Shown: one piece after another, positions 16,876 through 25,595 of the stretch
Layout: each line of letters begins with the position of its first letter
Position numbering within the stretch: position 1 is the first letter of the stretch
Source: an uncultured Myxococcales bacterium
GTDB lineage: Bacteria > Myxococcota_A > UBA9042 > DTJE01
Assembly: GCA_903847405.1 (NCBI GenBank)
Contig: CAINDP010000202.1
Location: forward strand, 1-59,209
Length of the DNA: 59,209 bases
Reading direction: 5' to 3'
The notes under the pieces: model-generated
What the model was told of the DNA's origin: nothing
What the model saw: the letters and a program-made list of their open reading frames with translations, nothing else
Database searches by the model: none
Made by a program: the position numbers and the translations under genes

Positions 16876-18207
16876 ATGAACATCCCGGAATCATTTTGCC
16901 GAACCAGCCTCCTTGGAACCGGCTTTCTGCTGGTCGCAGCGCTCCTCGCATCCCCGTCCGCATCGGCAGACGAACCGAAGGCGGCCGATGCGGCCGTCGC
17001 GGCGCAGCCCGACGCGGCGGTGGCCTGGGGACTGGACTTCCTGACGACGTCGGCCTGTCGCGACCAGAAGGCCGGCAGCGGCCTCAAAGGCTTTGGCAGC
17101 AGTTTCGAGTACACGGATTCCCGCCAGGGGACGCTGATGTCCGCCCTGGCGATCGCGGCGCAGATCGTCCGGGTCGCGTGCCTGGATCCGGTCACGTCAC
17201 AAGGGGACTTCAGTTTCTACTGCGGCACCCTGACCGGGTTGTTCGGCCCCGCGGCCGGGGCCATCGGCGCCGAACGGCTGGCATTTCGCGACTTCATCCG
17301 CAAGTTCGGCGCGGCAGCGCGCGATGAGCGCAAGGCGCTGGTGAAGTCCGTCGTCGCGCAGTTCGAGCAATGCGGCCGGCAGGACGAACTGAAACGACTG
17401 GCGGCCGTCCTGTACCAGGGGCTGTTGGAATACGAACGACTGGAGGGCCCCCTCGACCTGGCCCGATGCCGCGCGAAATGCGATCCGCGCAGCAAGAAGG
17501 ACTGGGGCGTGGGTCGCCAGTACGTGCGCAGCAAGAACCGGGAAATCATCCCGACCACCGAGGCGTGCTTCGTGAACTGCAGCGCGGACTTCTACGGCGC
17601 GTCGGCCCTGGTCAAGTTCATCCACCGTCGTGTCCTGCAGGGGATTTCCGTCGAGGAGTTGCGGGAACTGACGGGCCTGCTGACTCCTGTGAATCCGCGG
17701 GCGAAAGCCGAGGCCAACCAGCCTGGTACGGCCCTCAACTGGCTTCTGTGCGCCGTCGGCCAGACGTGGGACGGCAAGGCCTGCACGGGTGCCGCGGCGG
17801 ACAGGAACTGGGCGGAGGCTGCGTCTGCCTGTCCCGCGGGGTACCGGCTCCCCACGGCGGCCGAATTCCGGACGCTGCTGGGATGCCCGGACGCAACCGG
17901 GACGTCCGACGGGGAAGCCGCGACCTGCCGGGCCTGCCAGACGGAACCCGCGTGCCTGGGCCTCTTCGGCCGGGATGCCGGAAAGTACTGGTCCCGCTCG
18001 CCCGCGGGCATGTTCCACCGGGCCGCCGACGTGTCGTTTGCGACAGGCCAGTTTTCCAGGCCGACCGTCGGAACGGGGTACGGGTACGCCGCAGTCCGGT
18101 GTGTCCGCTGGGTTCCCGCCGAATTGCGTGACCTCCCCCAGGCGCCGGGACAGCCGTCGGGACCGCCCGCGCGCAAGGGTCCCGTCCGGAAGACCCCGGG
18201 CGGGTGA
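16876..18207 (+). CDS. Secreted protein with C-terminal Lcl_C/DUF1566-like domain
   Basis: 443 residues. The ATG at 16876 is preceded by GAAGGAG. The signal peptide ends SASA. Residues 20-290 are a helical, Cys-containing region with no recognised family. Residues 295-425 look like the Lcl_C (DUF1566) fold: CPAGYRLPTAAEFRTLLGC, then KYWSRSP and a final AAVRCVR strand, a C-type-lectin-like module frequent in exported proteins. The C-terminus is Pro/Lys-rich. It is probably extracytoplasmic; binding to surface or matrix glycans is a speculation from the fold. Confidence 0.7.
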   Translation: MNIPESFCRTSLLGTGFLLVAALLASPSASADEPKAADAAVAAQPDAAVAWGLDFLTTSACRDQKAGSGLKGFGSSFEYTDSRQGTLMSALAIAAQIVRVACLDPVTSQGDFSFYCGTLTGLFGPAAGAIGAERLAFRDFIRKFGAAARDERKALVKSVVAQFEQCGRQDELKRLAAVLYQGLLEYERLEGPLDLARCRAKCDPRSKKDWGVGRQYVRSKNREIIPTTEACFVNCSADFYGASALVKFIHRRVLQGISVEELRELTGLLTPVNPRAKAEANQPGTALNWLLCAVGQTWDGKACTGAAADRNWAEAASACPAGYRLPTAAEFRTLLGCPDATGTSDGEAATCRACQTEPACLGLFGRDAGKYWSRSPAGMFHRAADVSFATGQFSRPTVGTGYGYAAVRCVRWVPAELRDLPQAPGQPSGPPARKGPVRKTPGG

Positions 18208-18312
18208 CGGTTCCCGCAACGGCAACACACGGAGCTCGAACCCGCCCGCACCGTTGGCGAGGGCCTGCGGCTCCGTGGTATCCTCGTTCCGCGTCGACTG
18301 GGCGGACCACGA

Positions 18313-19041
18313 ATGGACGATCGCGAATACGAAATCATGGCGGCGGTCGAAGACTGCCACTTCTGGTTCGTGGGGATTCGCGGCATCGTGCGGGACGCCT
18401 ACCTGGCGGCCGGCCTGGGTCCGGAGTCCAGGGTCCTCGACGTGGGCTGCGCCACTGGCGGCATGATGCGGATGATGCAGGGGCTGGGCCGGTTCACCGG
18501 CCTGGACGCCAACCCGAAGGCCGCGGCGATGGCCCGGGAGCGCTCGGGAAACCCGGTGATCGTCAGCAGCGCGACGGACATGCCCTTCGAAACCGCCTCC
18601 TTCGACGCGGTGACGGCGCTGGACGTCCTGGAGCACATCGAGGACCACGCGGCCGCGGTGCGCGAAATCCGCCGCGTCCTGAAGCCCGGGGGGCCCCTGA
18701 TCGCGACCGTGCCCTGTCACCCGGCGCTGTATTCGGCCCACGACGCCGCGATGCACCACGTCCGCCGGTACACCCGGCCGGAATTCCTGGCCCTGCTGCA
18801 GGCCGGCGGCTTCACCGTCGAACGGGTCACCTGGACGAACAGCCTGCTGTATCCCGTGGCCGCGGCCCACCGCTTTGCGACGCGCCTGATCCACGGGAAG
18901 GACGGCGGAACGCACAGCGACGCCGGGACCACCGTGGGCCCGCTGAATGCCCTGCTGACCAGGGTGTTCCAGGCCGAGCGGCGGATGGTGCAGCGGCACG
19001 ACCTGCCGTTCGGTTTGAGCCTGATGGTGGTGGCGCGGTGA
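18313..19041 (+). CDS. Class I SAM-dependent methyltransferase
   Basis: 242 residues. The Rossmann methyltransferase motifs are clear: VLDVGCATGG (motif I, about 42-51), FTGLDANP (acidic loop), SATDMPFETASFDAVTALDV (motif II) and LKPGG (motif III). A Methyltransf_11-type domain of this length with HFWFVGIRGIV at the N-terminus (cf. the common HxWFxxRRxxI start) is typical of enzymes that modify sugars or lipids near cell-surface gene sets. The stop overlaps the GTG of the next gene (GTGA), implying translational coupling. The substrate is unknown. Confidence 0.85.
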   Translation: MDDREYEIMAAVEDCHFWFVGIRGIVRDAYLAAGLGPESRVLDVGCATGGMMRMMQGLGRFTGLDANPKAAAMARERSGNPVIVSSATDMPFETASFDAVTALDVLEHIEDHAAAVREIRRVLKPGGPLIATVPCHPALYSAHDAAMHHVRRYTRPEFLALLQAGGFTVERVTWTNSLLYPVAAAHRFATRLIHGKDGGTHSDAGTTVGPLNALLTRVFQAERRMVQRHDLPFGLSLMVVAR

Positions 19042-19670
19042 GTACGACCGGAACAATCCGGGCATCCACCGCCCGTGCCGGCCTGTGCGCACTGGCCTTC
19101 TTTGCCCTGGAATCCTGCGGGGGCAAGGATGTCGTCGTCCGTGACGCCGCCGGCCCGACCACGACGGCCCCGATCCCGGCAGTCGCCCCGGGTGCCGCCC
19201 CGACGGCCCCCCTGCACGCCGCGTCGCCCGCCCGGTCCATCCCCGCGATCGGCGGATGCAACGACGACTGCGCCGATGCCCGCACGGCCGTGACGCGCTT
19301 CCTGGACGCGACGGCCCGGGCCGACGGGACCCAGGCAGCCGCCCGGTTCCTGGACTCGACACGCCTGGTCCTGGACGGGCGCGCGCTGGGCGAGCGTTGG
19401 GCAGGTTTGTGGCGGGACCTAAAGTCCGCGACCCGAAGGGACGAAATGGACGAGGTTCTCCGAGACCTCGCCCAGTGGACCACGGGACTCTCCCCTGCCC
19501 AGGTGAGGGACGCCCTCACCGCAGGACCCAAGAGTGTGAGGAACTGGAGCACCGAAGCCGAATTCGAATTCCAACCCCCGGGAGCACCCCCATGGACACT
19601 GGTCTTCGCACCCAGGGGAGTCGAGTGGCTGCTCATCGAGGTCCGGCGCGGCCGGGAGGAGACCCCATGA
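19038..19670 (+). CDS. Exported protein of unknown function, possible lipoprotein
   Basis: 210 residues. It starts at a GTG overlapping the methyltransferase stop, and its own stop overlaps the ATG of the PilZ gene (ATGA). A hydrophobic segment ends ALESC; the Glu at -2 is unusual for a lipobox. A Pro/Ala/Thr-rich linker follows, then a CNDDCADA segment. The C-terminal 150 residues are a helical and strand domain resembling small DUF4878/NTF2-like lipoproteins in length and pattern. No family is confidently assigned. The double overlap makes cotranslation with its neighbours likely. Confidence 0.65.
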   Translation: MSTTGTIRASTARAGLCALAFFALESCGGKDVVVRDAAGPTTTAPIPAVAPGAAPTAPLHAASPARSIPAIGGCNDDCADARTAVTRFLDATARADGTQAAARFLDSTRLVLDGRALGERWAGLWRDLKSATRRDEMDEVLRDLAQWTTGLSPAQVRDALTAGPKSVRNWSTEAEFEFQPPGAPPWTLVFAPRGVEWLLIEVRRGREETP

Positions 19671-20026
19671 ACTTCGATGGCCGCGACAAGCGGATCGCCG
19701 CCCGATACACCACGCGGGTCTTCGGCATCTTCGGCCGCGACATCGACCTCGACGAAACCGAGATGCTCATGATGAACATGAGCCTCGGCGGGGCCTTCGT
19801 GCGGACGGACACGCCGGTCCCCCCGGGCCAGCCGGTCATGCTGCGCATCTACCTGGACGAATCCTCGCAGCCGATTTCGATCGCCGGGGAGGTCGTCTGG
19901 TGGCGGGCCCCAGGCCAGGGCAAGGAGCCGGGCATGGGCGTGAAGTTCACGCAGATGTCGGCTGCCGAGTCGGCGCGTTTCAAGGGCTTCCTGGCGGACC
20001 TGATCGAGGAAGACCTGTTCCGCTAA
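19667..20026 (+). CDS. PilZ-domain c-di-GMP receptor
   Basis: 119 residues, a single PilZ domain. The ligand motifs are present: KRIAAR at about 8-13 fits RxxxR and NMSLGG at 38-43 fits the (D/N)xSxxG motif. GGGAGGA-like purine-rich sequence precedes the ATG, which overlaps the upstream stop. It should bind c-di-GMP and act through a partner protein. The myxobacterial PlpA-type PilZ proteins with the C-terminal sequence GMGVKF are similar in size. A diguanylate cyclase lies 7 kb upstream. Confidence 0.9.
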   Translation: MNFDGRDKRIAARYTTRVFGIFGRDIDLDETEMLMMNMSLGGAFVRTDTPVPPGQPVMLRIYLDESSQPISIAGEVVWWRAPGQGKEPGMGVKFTQMSAAESARFKGFLADLIEEDLFR

Positions 20027-20029
20027 TCC

Positions 20030-21394
20030 CTATTTCCCCAGGCAGAATCGCGAAAAAATCCGATCCAGCACCTCGTCGGTGATCCGGGATCCGTCGATTT
20101 CGCCCAGGTGCTCCACCGCCCGTCGCAGTTCGGCCGCCACCGCCTCCAGGGGCGCGTCGCCGGCCTGCCCCTCGACGGCCGCCTCGACGCATCGCAGGGC
20201 CGAGTGCAGCGCCTGGGCCTGCCGCTCGCCGACCACGACGGCACGCGCGGTGTCGCCGGATCGGACGGCAGCGGCGGCGCGATCCGCCAGCAGCGCCCGC
20301 AGCCGTTCGATCCCCCGGCCGTCCCGCGCCGAGGTGAACACCACCGGAACCCCGGACGGAGCATCCACGCGCGGAGGGTCCTTCCCCGGCCAGAGGTCGG
20401 CCTTGGTCATCGCCACGATGTCCACGCGTTCCGTGAACCCGTCGGACGGCGCCGCGCCGGAACCGTCCACCACGTGGATCACCACGTCGGCATCCCGGGC
20501 AGCTTCCCGGGCGCGGAGGACCCCCTCGGCCTCCACCTCGCCGGCCCCGGCATCCCGCAGTCCCGCCGTGTCCAGCACCAGGCAGGGCGCGCCGGCCAGC
20601 GGCAGCATCTCGCCGACCACGTCCCGCGTCGTGCCCGCCTCGGCGTGGACGATGGCCCGGTCGCGTCCCAGGAGGGCGTTGAACAGGCTGGACTTCCCGG
20701 CGTTCGGAGCGCCGATCAGCGCGACCCGCACCCCCGAAACGGCCGGCCGCAGCGCCCGGGCGGCCTCCCACCAGCCCCGCAGGCGTTCGGCCTGGACGAC
20801 CAACCGCGTCGCCACCTCGTCCAGCGCGACGACGACGCCGTCCTCCTCGGCATGATCCAGGGCCGCCTCGACGTCCGCCAGCACGTCCAGCAGGGCCTCG
20901 CGGGCGGCGGAAACCTCGGCGGACGGACGCCCCGACAGGGCCGACAGTCCCGCGTCCAGGGCCGGATCCGTTTCGGCCGACGCCAGCAGCGCCACGGCCT
21001 CGGCCTGCACCAGGTCCAGCCGCCCGGCCGCCACCGCGCGCCGCGTGAACTCGCCGGGCCGCGCCGGCCGGGCCCCGCCGTCCAGGCACGCCCGCAGGAC
21101 GCGGTCCAGCAGGGCGGGACCGCCGTGGCAGTACAGTTCGACGGATTCCTCGCCGGTGTAGGACGCGCCCGCCGCGAAGAAGGCCGTCATCGCCTGGTCC
21201 AGGAGGCGGCCGGTCCGGGGTTCGGCCAGCCACGACAGGGCCAGATGGCGTTCCGGGGGCGGCACGGTCCGATCCCGGCACAACGACAGGGCGATCCCCC
21301 AGGACCCCGGCCCCGACAGGCGCACCACGCCGATCGCCGCGCTCCCGGCACCCGACGCAACCGCTGCAATGACGTCCACCGCCGCCTCCATGGC
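20030..21394 (-). CDS. mnmE: tRNA modification GTPase MnmE
   Basis: 454 residues from the ATG at 21394 (an in-frame ATG at 21415 is an alternative; no strong Shine-Dalgarno for either). The N-terminal tetrahydrofolate-binding domain begins IAAVASGAGSAAIGVVRLSG. A helical domain is interrupted by the G domain: Walker A GAPNAGKSSL, AGTTRD switch I, LDTAGLRD G3, and TKAD in place of NKxD. The C-terminal FCLGK is the invariant C(I/L/V)GK motif whose cysteine is needed for activity. With MnmG it forms the cmnm5U/nm5U modification at tRNA wobble uridines. It converges on the PilZ gene with 3 bp between stops. Confidence 0.95.
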   Translation of the reverse strand, partial: AMEAAVDVIAAVASGAGSAAIGVVRLSGPGSWGIALSLCRDRTVPPPERHLALSWLAEPRTGRLLDQAMTAFFAAGASYTGEESVELYCHGGPALLDRVLRACLDGGARPARPGEFTRRAVAAGRLDLVQAEAVALLASAETDPALDAGLSALSGRPSAEVSAAREALLDVLADVEAALDHAEEDGVVVALDEVATRLVVQAERLRGWWEAARALRPAVSGVRVALIGAPNAGKSSLFNALLGRDRAIVHAEAGTTRDVVGEMLPLAGAPCLVLDTAGLRDAGAGEVEAEGVLRAREAARDADVVIHVVDGSGAAPSDGFTERVDIVAMTKADLWPGKDPPRVDAPSGVPVVFTSARDGRGIERLRALLADRAAAAVRSGDTARAVVVGERQAQALHSALRCVEAAVEGQAGDAPLEAVAAELRRAVEHLGEIDGSRITDEVLDRIFSRFCLGK

Positions 21395-21522
21395 GCCGAG
21401 GATACCATTGTCCATCCTCGGGACGATCGGACAGCATCGCCAATCCACACCGGGGTTCCGGTTCTGCTAGAATCCGCCGTGCTTTCAGGGGCCTTCCGGG
21501 GGTCCCGGCAGCGGAGGTGCTT

Positions 21523-22446
21523 GTGGGATTGCGATCGGAAGTGCGGTGGTCGGTGCCGCTGGTCCTGCTGGCGCTGGCCGGCGGGTGCGGCCGGCCCGCC
21601 GAGGAAGCGTGGGTCGTCCCGGAGGTCCCGGGATCCTCCCTGGCGGAAGGCCTGACGGCGACCGTCCCCGAATCGGGGCGGCTGGAACTGCGACGCGCCC
21701 CGACCCATGACGTCACCCGGACCTATGCTGTCGCGCTGGAACACGACGTGAAGCTGCGCGGACGCGGGCAGTCCCCCCTGGCGATCTCGCTGCGGGAGGA
21801 GTTCGACGTCCAGGAGACGGAAACGGTGATCGCAGGCGCCGGCGCGACGGTCGCGTGGAGCGTCGGATCCTCCGACGTCACCGTGGACCCGGCCGGCGTC
21901 GAGACCGGCCCCGCCATCGAGGACGACCTGGACGGCGTGACCCTGAAGCGCCCCGTTTCCGGCAGCGGCGTGACGGCCGGCGAGCCCGTCGGCGGATCGG
22001 CCCGGGAGGTTTCGGACGCGATGGATCGCCTGCTGGCGACGCTGCCCGACCGGCTGGTCGCCCCCGGCGAAACGTGGGAATTCCGGAAGGCGTCCCTGAG
22101 GTCCCTGGAAGGCGGCACCCCGGCCCGCGTGGAACGCACCGGGACGATTCACTTCGAGGGGATGGTGACGGAAGGCGAACGGGATCTGGCGCTGCTGGAA
22201 GCCGAATGGGACATCCGGATGTCCGGCGAAGGGCTGCTGGCCGGCCGCAAGGGTCGCGTGATCGAAGGCACGGGCAGCGGGCGGGCGTCCTACCTGGTCG
22301 AGCCCCTGACCGGCGTCACGGTCCGGGCCGAGGCCGCCGAGGCGACGCACCTGCGCCTGGAAGTGGACAACGGCGGGAAACCCCAGGTGCTCGAGCAGAC
22401 GTCGGTCCTGTCGTCGGACCTGCGTCTGGAGGACGAGGACGAGTGA
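21523..22446 (+). CDS. Lipoprotein of unknown function coupled to a Fur regulator
   Basis: 307 residues from a GTG at 21523 with GGAGG 5 bp upstream. The signal ends LAGGC (lipobox). The mature protein is beta-rich and Glu/Val-rich with no recognised family. A repeated TWEF/VERTGTIHFEG-type strand pattern in the second half resembles periplasmic lipoproteins of the DUF6263 kind, but this is weak. Its stop overlaps the GTG of the fur-family gene (GTGA), so the two are cotranslated. The context suggests a role tied to metal or peroxide response, without direct evidence. Confidence 0.65.
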   Translation: MGLRSEVRWSVPLVLLALAGGCGRPAEEAWVVPEVPGSSLAEGLTATVPESGRLELRRAPTHDVTRTYAVALEHDVKLRGRGQSPLAISLREEFDVQETETVIAGAGATVAWSVGSSDVTVDPAGVETGPAIEDDLDGVTLKRPVSGSGVTAGEPVGGSAREVSDAMDRLLATLPDRLVAPGETWEFRKASLRSLEGGTPARVERTGTIHFEGMVTEGERDLALLEAEWDIRMSGEGLLAGRKGRVIEGTGSGRASYLVEPLTGVTVRAEAAEATHLRLEVDNGGKPQVLEQTSVLSSDLRLEDEDE

Positions 22447-22949
22447 GCACCAGAAGCGACCGCAAAGGCTGGCAGGAGCGCCTGACCGCCCACATCCGGG
22501 CCCAGGGCGGGCGGGTGACGCGACCGCGCCTGGAGATCGCCGAGGTGTTCTTCGGCATGCGGGGCCACCCGGGTGTCGAGGAGGTGGCCGCCGCCGTGCA
22601 CAAGCGGTGGCCCGGCGTGGGCAACGCCACGGTCTACCGCACGCTGCACCTGCTCAGCGACGCCGGCCTGGTCGAGGCGCGGCAGTTCGGTGAGGGGTTC
22701 GCCCGGTACGAGGCCGCGGCCACCCGCGAGCACCACGACCACCTGGTCTGCACGGCCTGCGGCACGATCCTGGAGTTCGAGGACGACGCCATCGAGGACC
22801 TCCAGCGCCAGGCCAGCGAACGCCACGGGTTCCTGATGAAAAGCCACCGGATGGAAATCTACGGCGTCTGCTCGAAGTGCCAGGCCCGGGGCAGCGACGG
22901 ACCGGCCCAGCGCCATGCCCGCCCCCGGAAAGCCCGCGCCCGGCGCTGA
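22443..22949 (+). CDS. Fur-family metal-dependent transcriptional regulator
   Basis: 168 residues. A winged helix (RVTRPRLEIAEVFFGMRGHPGVEEV, then NATVYRTLHLLSDAGL) is followed by the metal-binding dimerisation domain with HHDHLVC, CTAC and CSKC. The two CxxC pairs form the structural zinc site of Fur, Zur and PerR. Residue choice does not separate iron, zinc or peroxide sensing with confidence. The C-terminal 20 residues are Arg/Lys/Ala-rich. Translation is probably coupled to the upstream lipoprotein. Confidence 0.9.
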   Translation: MSTRSDRKGWQERLTAHIRAQGGRVTRPRLEIAEVFFGMRGHPGVEEVAAAVHKRWPGVGNATVYRTLHLLSDAGLVEARQFGEGFARYEAAATREHHDHLVCTACGTILEFEDDAIEDLQRQASERHGFLMKSHRMEIYGVCSKCQARGSDGPAQRHARPRKARARR

Positions 22950-23083
22950 GCGATCCCCTCAAATCCAGAAAGGGTCTTCGGAACCCTCGGCGGCGACCCG
23001 ATCGGGGTGACCCTGTTCCCGCAGATGGGCCACCCTTGCCCACGAACTTGATCCCCTCGCGGTGGGCCTCGATAATCCCGCAG

Positions 23084-24733
23084 ATGTTCACGCCTTCCAC
23101 ATGGCTGGCTGGCCCCTGGCGTCGTCGCGTGGCCGCGATGATATCGTTGACTCTTGTGGCCATCGCCGGCTCCGTGCATCTTCCGCAGCCCATCAGCGGC
23201 GATGCGGCGCTTTACCAACTGGGCGCGATCGCCATGTCCCAGGGCGACGTCCTGTACCGCGATTTCTGGGACCTGAAGAAGCCGGGTATCTACCTGTTCC
23301 ACCTCGCTGCTGGAGAACTCTTCGGCCACGACGAGTTCGGCTTGCACCTGTTCGAACTGATCTACCTGCTGGGACTTTCTGCGCTGCTGCTCGTCGCGCT
23401 GCGCGACGTGTTCCGCACGAAGGTGCTGCGCTGGATGGCCCCCCTCGCCACCGTGGGGGCGTACTACGTGGTCAGCAGCGATTTTCACCTGACACAGCCG
23501 GCCATCCTGGTGTCGCTGCCCGTCTTCCTGACCGGGTGGATGGCGATGAAGAGTGGCGAGGGCCTGCTGCGTCGGTGGCTGTGGAGCGCCGGCGCCGGGA
23601 TGGCAGGTGCCTGTGCGCTGCTGTTCAAGGACTCGCTGGTGCCGTTGGTCCTGACGTTGCTGGTCGCCGGCCCATTTCTGGCCGGGGATCGCACCCCGTT
23701 GCGCCGGATCGGGCTGTCGCTGGGCATCCTGGCCGCGAGCCTCGGCTTCGTACTGCTCTGGATGGGGCTGCACGGAGCCGGCGAGGAATTCCTCTGGACC
23801 GTGTTCCAGTATCCTTCCCAGGCCATGGCGCTGCACCAGGTCCGCCCGCTCTACCGCCTCAGGGACTCGCTGACCTGGTTCGCGCAACACTTCTGGCCGT
23901 TCGGGCTGGCGGTCCTGTTGGTCCCCCTTGGGTGGCAGGGCCTGCGCCGCGAGCGCGAGTTCACCATGTGCGCCCTGTGGCTCGGGGTCGGATTCGTGTG
24001 CATCGTCCTGGAGCCCTTCGCCTGGTGGCAGTTCGACATGCTCCTGCTGACCGTGCCGCTGGGGCTCCTGGCCCTGCGGGGCATCGACGGCCTGATCGAA
24101 TTCCTTGCCGGCCACCAGGAGTGGTCCTTCCCCAACCGCCTCGCGTTCGTTGCCGCCGCTGTTTCCCTGCTGGTGCTGCCCGCAGTCGGCGATTGGAGCG
24201 AGAAGGCCGGAACCCTGACGACCTGGTCCTCGTCTACGGGAGGCGCCCTCGGACTCCAGTTGCGGGTCAGCCCACGCTATCGCGAGATCTGGACGTCCAC
24301 CCGCTTCCTGGATGCCGCGGACGCCCTGCCCGGTCCGATCTACGTCTTTGGCGACCCGCTGGTCCTTCGGATCGCGGGACGCGAGTCTGCCGGCCGCGTG
24401 AACGGCTGGGGCTGGGAGATATTCCTGCCGGAGCAGTGGGTTGAGATCGAGCGCGAATTCCGGGCCGCGCCGCCGTCGTACATCTTCATCGACCACGAAT
24501 ACCAGGCGCTGGTCGTCGAGCGAGCACCGAGCCTGTTGCCGTGGTTGGCCGAAACCTACGTGGTCCAATCCGAGGACTCGCTGGGCACCTGGCATCGACG
24601 GGCGACCTCCGAGGATCCCGGGTGTCCTGCCGGCCCGGCGGCCCCGCCCGACGGTCTTGACAGCCCCGCGGGGAGGGCGCTAGACTCCTCCTCGCTTTGT
24701 GTGCCACGCGGGAATAACTCAGTGGTAGAGTGA
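23084..24733 (+). CDS. GT39/ArnT-like polytopic glycosyltransferase, 3' end running into a tRNA gene
   Basis: 549 residues from the ATG at 23084; an ATG at 23138 directly before TM1 is also possible and no Shine-Dalgarno is seen for either. The GT-C signature is visible after the first transmembrane helix: SGDAALYQLGAIAMSQG then VLYRDFWDLKKPGIYLFH, i.e. the acidic first loop and the KPG/KPP motif that in ArnT/PMT enzymes bind the lipid-phosphate sugar donor. About ten transmembrane segments follow and the C-terminal 120 residues are soluble. The last 26 bp of the frame lie inside tRNA-Gly, and the tRNA promoter lies inside the gene. The natural stop may have been lost and replaced by one in the tRNA D-arm. 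Confidence 0.72.
   Translation: MFTPSTWLAGPWRRRVAAMISLTLVAIAGSVHLPQPISGDAALYQLGAIAMSQGDVLYRDFWDLKKPGIYLFHLAAGELFGHDEFGLHLFELIYLLGLSALLLVALRDVFRTKVLRWMAPLATVGAYYVVSSDFHLTQPAILVSLPVFLTGWMAMKSGEGLLRRWLWSAGAGMAGACALLFKDSLVPLVLTLLVAGPFLAGDRTPLRRIGLSLGILAASLGFVLLWMGLHGAGEEFLWTVFQYPSQAMALHQVRPLYRLRDSLTWFAQHFWPFGLAVLLVPLGWQGLRREREFTMCALWLGVGFVCIVLEPFAWWQFDMLLLTVPLGLLALRGIDGLIEFLAGHQEWSFPNRLAFVAAAVSLLVLPAVGDWSEKAGTLTTWSSSTGGALGLQLRVSPRYREIWTSTRFLDAADALPGPIYVFGDPLVLRIAGRESAGRVNGWGWEIFLPEQWVEIEREFRAAPPSYIFIDHEYQALVVERAPSLLPWLAETYVVQSEDSLGTWHRRATSEDPGCPAGPAAPPDGLDSPAGRALDSSSLCVPRGNNSVVE
24657..24686 (+). promoter_or_regulatory. Predicted sigma70 promoter for tRNA-Gly
   Basis: TTGACA at 24657-24662 is spaced 18 bp from TAGACT at 24681-24686. 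The tRNA begins 21 bp after the -10 element, leaving a short leader. It lies within the 3' end of the membrane-protein frame. Confidence 0.65.
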
Positions 24734-24782
24734 CAGCTTCCCAAGCTGTAGGTCGCGGGTTCGACTCCCGTTTCCCGCTCCA
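24708..24782 (+). tRNA. tRNA-Gly (anticodon CCC)
   Basis: The acceptor stem GCGGGAA pairs with TTCCCGC. The anticodon stem ACAGC/GCTGT encloses the loop TTCCCAA, giving anticodon CCC. The T-arm GCGGGTTCGACTCCCG is canonical and the CCA end is encoded (24780-24782). It reads the GGG codon. Its 3' half and the following terminator are partly duplicated about 8.2 kb downstream (32902-33083), so it is a probable integration site. Confidence 0.95.
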
Positions 24783-24785
24783 ACG

Positions 24786-24812
24786 AAAGCCCCGGTGACG
24801 CCGGGGCTTTTT
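24786..24812 (+). terminator. Rho-independent terminator after tRNA-Gly
   Basis: AAAGCCCCGG, a five-base loop TGACG, then CCGGGGCTTTTT. A 7-bp GC stem extended by A-T pairs and a T5 tract, starting 4 bp after the tRNA. Confidence 0.9.
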
Positions 24813-24962
24813 CGTATCCTCGCCCCCCCTCCATCCACGCAGGGTCACACCAGTAGCACCGGATCACACCCAGCCTTCATCTGATCCGGAAAATCCACGG
24901 CATCCAGACGGAATGGACCTGAGGGTCAACACCCTGTCGCCATCTGTCATGTAAAGCAAATC

Positions 24963-24991
24963 TTGACACGCACTGCGGGCATCTGTAGGTT
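24963..24991 (+). promoter_or_regulatory. Predicted promoter of the Xre/DUF6036 pair
   Basis: TTGACA at 24963-24968, a 17-bp spacer and TAGGTT at 24986-24991. A short inverted repeat GCAAA (24956-24960) / TTTGC (24990-24994) brackets the promoter and could serve autoregulation by the HTH protein. The start codon is 16 bp after the -10 box, so the leader is very short. Confidence 0.5.
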
Positions 24992-25007
24992 TGCGTTGGA
25001 GGCAGGG

Positions 25008-25595
25008 ATGAGCGGCTTCGCCACACGACTGGAGTCCGCAATGCGTGGCCGGGGCATGGGCGTGATGGAACTGGCCCAGCGCGCCTCGGTCTCCCGCCAG
25101 ACGGTCTACAACCTGCTTCGCCCCGACTTCGACCCCTTGAGCCCGGGCATCCGGAAGGTCGCAGGGGCCCTCGACATGGACCCGGTCGACCTCCTGCCCC
25201 GCGCAAGCGATCCAACCGGAGGCGCGGGAAAAGTGATGCGACTGCTGCAGGCAGCGTCGGGAAGAAAGGATGCCCGGGCGTTCGAACTGCTGCCCGCTGC
25301 ATTGGCCGCCCTGGACGTTGCGGCGGTGGAGACACTGCATCCCACCACGGATGCCGGGATCCGGGTCCTGGGGGCCGCCGCCGCGATGGCGGCCGACCTG
25401 ACGTCCAGCGGCCCCCTCCGTTCGTTGGCCGAGACCCTGCGGCGGCAGGAGGACCCCCACCAGGCGCTCTTCTTCGGCCGGGGTCTGGCGGATCCTGTCC
25501 GGGTCGTCGAGGAGACGCCCGCGCCGCTGCGGCGTCACAAGGTCTTCGGGGCCTTCGACACCGACCTGTTCAGGAGGCACCTTGGCAAGGTCTGA
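25008..25595 (+). CDS. Xre-type HTH regulator, probable antitoxin partner
   Basis: 195 residues. The ATG at 25008 has GGAGGCAGG upstream. Residues 1-65 form a Cro/C1-type helix-turn-helix (MELAQRASVSRQTVYNLL). The C-terminal 130 residues are helical with no recognised family. Its stop overlaps the next gene by 14 bp, an arrangement typical of toxin-antitoxin or phage-defence pairs. The pair sits next to the tRNA integration site, supporting acquisition with a mobile element. The antitoxin role is inferred from arrangement, not from a named family. Confidence 0.68.
   Translation: MSGFATRLESAMRGRGMGVMELAQRASVSRQTVYNLLRPDFDPLSPGIRKVAGALDMDPVDLLPRASDPTGGAGKVMRLLQAASGRKDARAFELLPAALAALDVAAVETLHPTTDAGIRVLGAAAAMAADLTSSGPLRSLAETLRRQEDPHQALFFGRGLADPVRVVEETPAPLRRHKVFGAFDTDLFRRHLGKV

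Noticed and set aside
22654-23193. Minus-strand frame containing GVNICGIIEAHREGIKF
   Set aside because: The short segment looks protein-like but the frame overlaps the fur gene and has no start site or family match; too weak to call a gene remnant.
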